DNA from: Gymnopilus junonius | Taxonomy: Eukaryota; Basidiomycota; Agaricomycetes; Agaricales; Galerinaceae | Direction of reading: 5' to 3' | Length of the DNA: 50,724 nt | Assembly (NCBI GenBank): GCA_015501075.1 | Contig: JADNYJ010000251.1 | Location: forward strand, 1-50,724 | In this document: positions 43,303-50,724 of the stretch, piece after piece | How the letters are laid out: each line of letters begins with the position of its first letter | How positions within the stretch are numbered: the stretch's first letter is position 1 | The notes under the pieces: model-generated | Databases searched by the model: none | What the model was told of the DNA's origin: nothing | Seen by the model: the letters and a program-made list of their open reading frames with translations, nothing else | Translations under genes and position numbers: made by a program

Positions 43303-44636
43303 TGATAAGTTTAGGTAGTTTGTAGGTATGAAAAACAATATAAATCGCTTTTATTAAACCCAACAAATATCCCTTGACTTGTGTAAGTTCTGGGGGAGTG
43401 TAAGTATCAATGTCTTTTAATTAAATTCACTTTTATGGGGTTTACAATGAAGTGTAGGGGTTCTTTGGATAATGGATCACTTTAATTGACTTCTGGCTTG
43501 GAAACTTCTCTAAAACTTGAATAATCTCTTCTTGAGATAAAACTAGGCTCTGGCTATGCTTTTGAACTAAAAGACTTCATACTTTTGTAGCTGAGTGATG
43601 CTCTGTCTACTCCCAACTACTCAACTAGGTCCTGACTTGAATAATAAGCCTTTGCTTAATCTATCTCTATCTGAGCTCAATTCTAAGTTTGTCTGAAGCT
43701 TATTTCACTTTTATATCAATCAATTGTCTTTCTATTATCTAGTTTAGAAGCCAGACGCTCGATTGTATTGCTACGACTCGAGGGGTACTGTCTGCTTGCT
43801 TTTCTACTAATTCTACTGGGTTTTTATACTATTTTACTGAGCATCTTACTAAGCTAATTTGATAAGCGCTGTGTAATTAATTATCTCGTCATTGGTCCGA
43901 TTTGGAGTGAGGGGAATTATGCCATTGGTTGGGCATATTCATCAAGTGCCGAATATTTATCTCATTGCCATTTAAGGCATTTTATCAGATTAATATTCCT
44001 GCTGTTGCGATCGTGCAACGGCCGGTACATTATAGCATCTTTAATAATTTATCTACCTCGCTGAGGATTTGTCTACGTCCCAGGGGCTTGCTAATGTGTC
44101 TAGGATAGGTGTATATTTATTAGTTCTATGAGGGAACGTGAGGGGATGAGCATCCTTGTGTCGCGTCTTCGTATTACCAAAAATAGCACCCGCTCCAATG
44201 TCGATCATCGTGGATTATTCCTTTTCTGGTTACATTCCTCGGATGATAAAAATAGATTACACCAGCTTCGGGGTAACTGACTTGTTTGGTCTGTCGCTCC
44301 GCATTTCTATATCGGGTCAAAGGTCGCTCCCATTGTCTGTGCGTGTTTCCGCGCTCCCTTGGTAGTGATTTTAAATAAACTCGAGGCCCCTACTAGTGTG
44401 TAAGGACTGTAGTAACTCGCTTCTGTATCTTATAATAAATGATTGATGATTACTAGGTTATCATAATCATTATATCTTCTGATATTAAGCTTTTAATGTT
44501 TTAATGTGGTTTTCTCGAGTATATTCGGGATGTTTAAGCTCGGGAAGGCTATCAACAACCTATATTAATTTATAGAGATGGTCGAAAATAATGGGGATGG
44601 CCCATTTTCACACATAGCCATGTAATGGTCTCATCA
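43303..44636 (-). repeat. Ty3/gypsy LTR (copy 2)
   Basis: This 1334-bp block is nearly identical to copy 1 along its whole length, with TGATAAG...CTCATCA ends, in the same orientation. Its flanks (left GACAA, right GCATT) do not match, so it is not a simple solo LTR. It truncates the helicase relic on the left and abuts an unrelated plus-strand exon fragment on the right. Confidence 0.8.
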
Positions 44637-44915
44637 GCATTGGGACAGATCATGTTTGTGTCCCATATTCCAACAGGGGAAGAGCCTGAGCAGGTCTTAA
44701 ACAAGGCTGTCGCTCATTCTGACCACGAGGTATGCTATCATTTTTCTTCTTTATCTGTCCAGTTTAACTGAACTTGTTTTTAATTAAAATAGGACAACCA
44801 CATGAAGATTGACGATGAGGCTGGTCCTCCTCCCAGTTCTTCAACTTCTGAGGAGTCCATAGTCATCATTAATTCTAGTCCCGCAGCCCCAGCGGCTGTT
44901 AAGGTGCGCTTCCTG
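44637..44915 (+). pseudogene. orphan two-exon fragment between LTR copies
   Basis: The sequence reads in frame QIMFVSHIPTGEEPEQVLNK...HSDHE and then meets a GTATGC donor at about 44730. After an intron ending ATAG at about 44793 it reads DNHMKIDDEAGPPPSSSTSE and then IVIINSSPAAPAAVKV. Clean splice signals and an acidic Ser/Pro-rich product look like part of a genuine gene. Both ends are cut by LTRs (44636 and 44916), so only about 80 codons remain. The family is not recognised. Confidence 0.45.
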
Positions 44916-45202
44916 GTGATGAGACCGTTACATGGCTATGTGTGAAAACGGGCCATCCCCATTATTTTCGACCATCTCTATAAATTAATATAGGTTGTTG
45001 ATAGCCTTCCCGAGCTTAAACATCCCGAATATACTCAAGAAAACCACATTAAAACATTAAAAGCTTAATATCAAAAGATATAATGATTATGATAACCTAG
45101 TAATCATCAATCATTTATTATAAGATACAGAAGCGAGTTACTACAGTCCTTACACACTAGTAGGGGCCTCGAGTTTATTTAAAATAACTACCAAGGGAGC
45201 GC
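44916..45202 (+). repeat. truncated 5' LTR of the gypsy element (copy 3)
   Basis: It starts TGATGAGACCGTTACATGGC and is the reverse complement of the right 285 bases of the other two LTR copies. After CAAGGGAGCGC the match stops and gag sequence begins at once, so about 1 kb of LTR, the primer-binding site and the start of gag are missing. Confidence 0.8.
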
Positions 45203-46268
45203 ATCCAAGCATTTCATTGCATCAATCAGAACATGTTGCTTCATTGACAAGGATTATGAGGGCTGAGATTGGTAAACTTAATAAAATCAATCCACCTCTA
45301 ATCACCAATCATGAACTTGTTACCTTGTTCCTTGAGAAATTAGACCCAGAATTTAGACAATTGCTTGCGCATAATTTAAGAACTCAAATCAGTTTGGTTC
45401 GCAATAATATTAGCACTGCTGGAACGGATGCTTCTATTGCACAACCTAGTAAGCAACATGGAGAGGACCCTTACACAATTGAGGAAGTCTTCAAAATGGC
45501 TGCTTTTACTTCTGAAGAGTCAAAGAGTCCACTAGGAAAATTCTTTGCATTGGCAGGACCAGCACCACCAGCCACCTCCAGTAAAGCATCTCCAGACATT
45601 AAAATAGAGGAGGTGTCAACAAAAATGTTAGAAGGATGGGACAATTTACAGCGCAAAACAAATTCTCAGTTCCAACAAGGACAAGAAAATTTGTTGAAAG
45701 CAATAGAACGACAAAGCGTGCTGTTAAATGGATTTTTAATGCCCAGACAAATTATAGACCACCCTATCCAGCTCAGAATTTATCTTATAATGTTGGCTCC
45801 CAGCCTTCAGCTCCAAGTCAGTCGCATATCCATCAAAATAATAATGGAGACACTTGTTTCTATTGTGCACAACATGGACACCGCGTTAATGAGTGTGTGG
45901 ATGCAATTAGAGATGAAGATTCTGGATTCATTATGAAGGGAAATGATAATAGGTATCGCCTAGCCAATGGACAAGTTATTCCATATGAGCGAGGACGACC
46001 CATGAAAGCATTTGTTGCAGAACAACACAAAAAGGGAATTATTCCAGTAAGAAAAATTTCTAATGGAATAGTCAGTACCAATATTCAAGGAGAAGTGGAT
46101 CCTATGAATAATAGTAACCTCCCAAATGATAGACCAGGAGATGCTGCTCTTTCCCAGTTATTGGGTGAGTTAGTAAATAATCTTGGACTTGATACAGTAA
46201 AAGATACTTTAAGCAAAACACTTCAACGAAGTTACTTTGCTACAGAGGATGACCAAAATTTCAATTAA
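45203..46268 (+). pseudogene. gypsy Gag with CCHC zinc knuckle, frameshifted
   Basis: The first frame (from about 45217) covers a helical capsid-like region: TRIMRAEIGKLNKINPPL, then ELVTLFLEKLDPEFRQLL and YTIEEVFKMAAFTSEES. Near 45750 the coding sense passes to another frame, which carries the zinc knuckle CFYCAQHGHRVNEC (CX2CX4HX4C, near 45860) that binds the RNA. It ends at 46268. Gag packages the element RNA into particles in the cytoplasm. The frame change inside the protein indicates an indel, as no intron signal fits. The 5' end is lost with the LTR truncation. Confidence 0.75.
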
Positions 46269-49200
46269 GCTCAATGAAGGGAGCATCCTTAGTACAGACG
46301 CGGAGTGGTACTACTACGACGCAAACTGAGAGCCAGCCAAGAAAACAACCTCCATCTAAAATATTGAAATCCTATAGACAAGAAAAATAAAACAGAGAAT
46401 AAAGATAAAGATACAACCAAAAATAAGATGTTGGAAGAAGTAGCAAGGGCACTAGTGTACCCAAATTCTAACAACTCTGAGCCAAAGAAAAATGAATCAC
46501 AAAAATTGGCCTCGAGACAATTAAGAGCGCCTGAAATAGACATTCCTACTAAGGAAGGACCTGCATATAAAAATCAAGCACCAGTCAAAGAAGAAATTGA
46601 CTTAGATGCTGTGACAGATCCATATTGGATGTACCATTCACTATGCTGCTAAGAAATGTAGCAGGATTAGCACCACAAATTTGTGAGCGCTTAAGAATCT
46701 AATTCTCATGTTCCAGAAAGCCAGTAGTAAAGACATTTATGAGGAAGGAATATCAGATATTGGTCCTATCAGTGTATCTGATTTACCATTTGAGGCATTC
46801 CTTGTCGCAAAAGAAGGTGAAGGAGGAGCTCCAGCTGGAAGCACTGTAGCTGGTGATCCAGTACTCACTTATCTTACTGAAATAACAAATGAACCACCTC
46901 GTGAAATATATGTTGCCAAGCACTCACATGCATTGAGGTCTTGCTATCCAAAAGTTAATAATATAGGACAAGAAGAGGGAATCTTAGATGATGGTTCTCA
47001 AATCGTGTCAATGGCTGAGAAAGTAGCTATTGAATTAGGTTTGACCATGGGACCCACAAGTTACCTTAGGAGTTGAGAGTGCAAATAAACAAATTGAACA
47101 AAGTCTGGGTTTAGCGCGAAATGTGCCATTCAGATTTGGTGAAATTGTGCTATATCTCCAAGTTCATATTATTAGAGACCCAGCATACGAGTATTACTTG
47201 GAAGACCCTTTTCTGTGGTTGGAGCGACTGCTGTTAAAAATAGCACAGAAGGAGGACAAATGATTCTCATTACCTGTCCAAATACTGGAAAGCAGGCGAC
47301 TATTCCAACCTACCCAAGAGGAGTCACTCCAGATAATTTGCAAAAATCTAAGGGGCAGGTTTTTCAGACAGCCTTGAGGACTTGATTCAGGAACAATGAG
47401 AGGCAGCTGTAGTCTTAGAGTATGACCAGTTCTCAAAGACTTTAGAAATTCGAGCCTATGCTGACCAGAAAATGATACATTTATGCATGCAGGAGTAAGA
47501 TGTGCATATTTGAGTGAAGCAAATAAATATGCAGATTTAGAAGATGATACTCAAATATTATTTCAACCTATTTCTACAATGAAGAATTGAGGAAATGGAG
47601 AAATGACAATAATACAAGCCCTGTATCTAATTATGTGCAGAATAAGAAGAAATATAAACCAGTTGGTGTGAAGGTTAGACCCATCTATGCTGACTTGGAT
47701 GATCAATTCAGAATTGTAAGAAATATCACTGGAGATCCTCTTGAAGGGATGCCAGTATTAGATCCAAACCCACCACCATTTATACCAGTTGGGCACTATA
47801 CACAAGAACGAAAAGAAGCCATGGATAAAGTCCATGAGGGTGACTTTTTGACTGCCTCTGAATGAGCAGTAATACATGATTTAATAGCCAAGCAAAATAA
47901 AGCATTTGCATGGGATGATTCTGAGCGAGGAAGATTCAGAGAGGACTTCTTTCCCCCTGTACCAATTCCAACAATTGAGCACAAGCCATGGGTATATAGG
48001 AGTATTAAAATACCACCTGCACTCTATGATGAAATTTGTGCGATCATTGAAAAGAAAAGGGCAGCTGGAGTTTATGAACCTTCAAATTCATCCTACAGAT
48101 CACCATGGTTTGCTGTGTTAAAGAAAAATGGTTCCTTAAGAATTGTACATAGCTTAGAACCTTTAAATGCAGTTACAATTGCTCATTCTGGAGTACCACC
48201 TGCAACAGAGGAACTAGCAGCCCATTTTTCAGGACGAGCTTGCGGAGGAATTATGGATTTATATGTTGGATATGATGAGCGATCACTTGACTTTAGATAT
48301 CGCGATTTGACCACTTTCCAGACTCCTTTTGGAGCAATGCGACTCTGTACTTTACCAATGGGATGGACAAATTCTGTACCCATTTTTCATGATGATGTTA
48401 CCGAAATATTAAGACCAGAGATGCCTGAATATACAATACCTTATTTGGACGATGTAGGCGCCTGAGGCCCTGCTACCAGATATGAGGATGATAAAGGAGA
48501 CTATGCACGAATTCCAGAAAATCCTGATATTAGAAAATTTATATGGGAACATTTAAACAATGTCAATCGTTTATTACAACGAATGAAATATTGTGGAGGA
48601 AGTTCTCAGGATATAAATCAGTAATTTGTGCTGCGGAAATTATAATCGTTGGACATCTCTGTACATATGAAGGGAGAAAACCAACTGAAGACAAAATTGG
48701 AGCAATAATGAGATGGGAAATTTGTAATAACCTGTCAGATGTACGAGCATTTCTAGGTATTGCTGGAGTGCTGAGAAGCTATATTCCAAACTATGCAGTG
48801 CGAGCAGAAGGACTCCAGAAATTAACACGAGGCAAAGTACCTTTTGTCTGGGGCCCTGAACAAATTAAAAGCATTGAGATGGTCAAGGAAGGAGTGAGAT
48901 TTGCCCAGCCATTGCGCCCAATTGATTATCATGGTCAAGGAGCAATTGTATTGGCAGTAGACTCTTCATTTATGGGAATTGGTTTCTACATCTATCAGGA
49001 AGATAAAGGTGACCCAAAGAAAATTTATTATGTGAAATTTGGATCTATGACTATGAATGAAAGAGAGGCAAGGTTTTCACAACCTAAGCGAGAACTATAT
49101 GGACTTATGAGAGCACTCAAAACCAATAGAGCTATGCTATTTGGGGTCCGAAAGCTAATTGTGGAAACTGATGCAAAATATATACAAGGGATGTTAAGAA

Positions 49201-50677
49201 ATCCTGACCTAATGCCTAATGCCACTATTAATAGGTGGATTGATGCAATATCATTATTTCATTTTATTATCAGACACAAAGCAGGAGCAACCTTTGGACC
49301 AGATGGTTTGTCCAGACGACCTAGACAACCAACAGACCCAGAACAAGCGCCTATGTCTGATGATGATGATGATGATCCAGTGGGACCACCAGAATTTATA
49401 TTAGCAGATGATGAAAATAAGCCTCCTCTGGAGATTGAAGCATTTGTTGATGAAATTGATTCTCGGGGTGGATATTTCCAAGGAATTGCATTTTCCTACC
49501 AAGACATCTCTTCAGAATTAGAAGAAGCAGATTTAGACGAGAAAGAGAATTAATTAAAGTGAATGACACCTTGAAAAATGAGGACTTCACTATGAACACA
49601 AAATATTATTGCAACAATTACTACATGCTTTGGCCTTGCCAGAGAATGATAGAGAAAGTGATGACTCTTATTACCCTGAAGGACATCGAAGGGTAGGAGC
49701 CATCTCACAAGATGAAATGATTCCTCACATTGTTAATTATCTCAAGAATCATCAGTATAGACCAAATAAAATAAATGACAAGCGATATAAGCGCTTCAAA
49801 AATTTGGCAAATAGATTTGTACTGTTTGAGGAGAAATTATACCGACGAGGATTGCAAAGTCATCATAGGTTATTTATAGAAAAAGACAAGAGAATGTATA
49901 TGTTAAAAAGCCGCGCATGACCATAATGGACATAGAGGTTTTTATGCGACAAAGACTGTACTTGTCCAACGATTTTGGTGGCCTGAGATGGAGGTAGACA
50001 TTTCCTGGTTTGTTAAAACTTGTGAACCTTGTCAGAAGCGCCAGCTTCAACTTCTAAAAATACCACCAAAGCTTACGGACTCTCCGGCGCTATTTGAGGT
50101 ACTTCATGCAGATGTAATTCACATGACCCCTGCTTCAAATGGATGTAAATATATTGTACATGGGAGATGTGCTACAAGTTCATGGGCTGAAGGACGAGCG
50201 CTTAAGAAAGAAAGTGCTAAGTCTATTGCTTTATGGATGTATGAAGACATTCTCTGCCGCTGGGGGACACTGCGAAAAATTGTCACTGATAATGGCGCTC
50301 CATTTGTTGCTGCTGTCAGATGGTTGAAAGAAAAATATGGGATCACTCAAATAAGGATCTCAGCCTATAATTCACAAGCCAATGGAAAAATTGAGCGACC
50401 TCATTTCGACCTTAGGCAAATGCTAGCGAAATGTTGTGGTGAACAGAATTTATCCAAATGGTATTGGTTTCTCCATGCTGTATTTTGGGCAGATCGTGTT
50501 AGTGTTAGAAAGCGATTTGGCTGTTCCCCATATTATTTTGCAACTGGCACGCATCCAGTTTTGCCAATAGATGTGAAAGAAGCGACTTGGCTTGTTAGAC
50601 CACCAAAAGGTGTACTCACTGATGTTGAATTAATTGCCTTGAGAGCAAGAGCGTTGGCTAAACATCAGATACATATT
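46269..50677 (+). pseudogene. gypsy Pol: protease, reverse transcriptase, RNase H, integrase, broken
   Basis: Protease: EGILDDGSQIVSMAEKVA at about 46980, then in another frame LGLARNVPFRFGEIVLYLQV. Reverse transcriptase (47587-48620): YADLDDQF, KKKRAAGVYEPSNSSYRSPW-like start, FGAMRLCTLPMGWTNSV, and the active-site YLDDV at about 48450. RNase H (48630-49310): VLAVDSSFMGIGFYIYQ, YGLMRAL, VETDAKYIQGML. Integrase (49890-50677): HHCC finger HRGFYATK...CEPCQKRQ, then the triad Asp in LHADVIHM, Asp in IVTDNGAPF and Glu in GKIERPH, all present. Breaks: TGA at 47863 and 48463 (the latter where GA-R-GPATRY would be expected), frame changes near 47070, 48600, 49560 and 49910, and TAG at 50678. The DDG in place of the usual DSG/DTG protease motif may be lineage-typical. 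Confidence 0.82.
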
Positions 50678-50724
50678 TAGACAAATGATGAAGAGAATTG
50701 ATCAGATAAATTAAAGCAGCTTGG

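Larger units (their letters stand above)
44916..50724 (+). mobile_element. Ty3/gypsy LTR retrotransposon, decayed, running off the window
   Basis: It begins with a truncated 5' LTR (44916-45202), followed by Gag with a zinc knuckle, protease, reverse transcriptase, RNase H and integrase on the plus strand. Domain order PR-RT-RH-IN defines Ty3/gypsy. The 3' LTR lies beyond the window. Several frameshifts and stops show that it cannot move on its own. Confidence 0.88.

Noticed and set aside
45860..46081. Minus-strand frames inside gypsy gag-pol
   Set aside because: The plus strand has zinc knuckle, reverse transcriptase, RNase H and integrase motifs; the minus frames have none.
1..50724. tRNA or rRNA genes
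   Set aside because: No cloverleaf with conserved A and B boxes and no rRNA-like stretch was noticed; a covariance-model scan would be needed to exclude a tRNA.

Overview
The window reads as a transposon-dense stretch of a basidiomycete genome, most likely an Agaricomycete. The evidence is short GT-AG introns of about 45-75 bases in nearly every gene, a secreted copper oxygenase of the AA14 type, Ser/Pro-rich regulatory-looking proteins, an F-box gene, and protein families known mainly from mushroom-forming fungi (a Crypton-like tyrosine recombinase, an Spt5-like KOW protein, a PIF1-type helicase with a peptidase-like tail, KDZ-like transposase remains). No rRNA, tRNA or CRISPR array was recognised.

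Layout. Bases 1-3000 hold the last part of a Ty3/gypsy Pol, a hAT-type non-autonomous element with a perfect 8-bp target duplication (971-1660), and a copia-type LTR (2632-2999). From 3673 to 9146 a minus-strand host gene is cut in two by a 4.7-kb hAT element (4339-9030) that carries its own spliced transposase gene. From 9.8 to 20.9 kb lies the most host-like, CpG-rich block: two divergently transcribed Ser/Pro-rich proteins (9818-12655 minus; 13396-16635 plus, spliced to 1000 residues), an AA14 lytic polysaccharide monooxygenase (17267-18723 minus) and a broken F-box gene (19170-20865 plus).

From 22.8 to 26.5 kb two apparently intact, convergent, multi-exon genes face each other: a Crypton-like tyrosine recombinase (489 residues) and a SAP-domain protein (464 residues). 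They are the best candidate for an undescribed two-gene mobile unit.

From 27.8 kb to the end the sequence is AT-rich, poor in CpG and built of nested, decayed elements: a coiled-coil protein with a possible DDE nuclease fold (27806-32107) split by a 1.33-kb solo LTR; two Tc1/mariner-like MITEs; a KDZ-like fragment bracketed by palindromic repeats; an Spt5-like KOW pseudogene; a PIF1-helicase/peptidase-like pseudogene; a second LTR; and a Ty3/gypsy element (44916 to beyond the window) with a truncated 5' LTR and frameshifted gag-pol. Most in-frame stops in these relics are TGA where CGA would give Arg, which suggests methylation-linked C-to-T decay. Exon boundaries were worked out by eye from splice signals and frame continuity; no database search was run.
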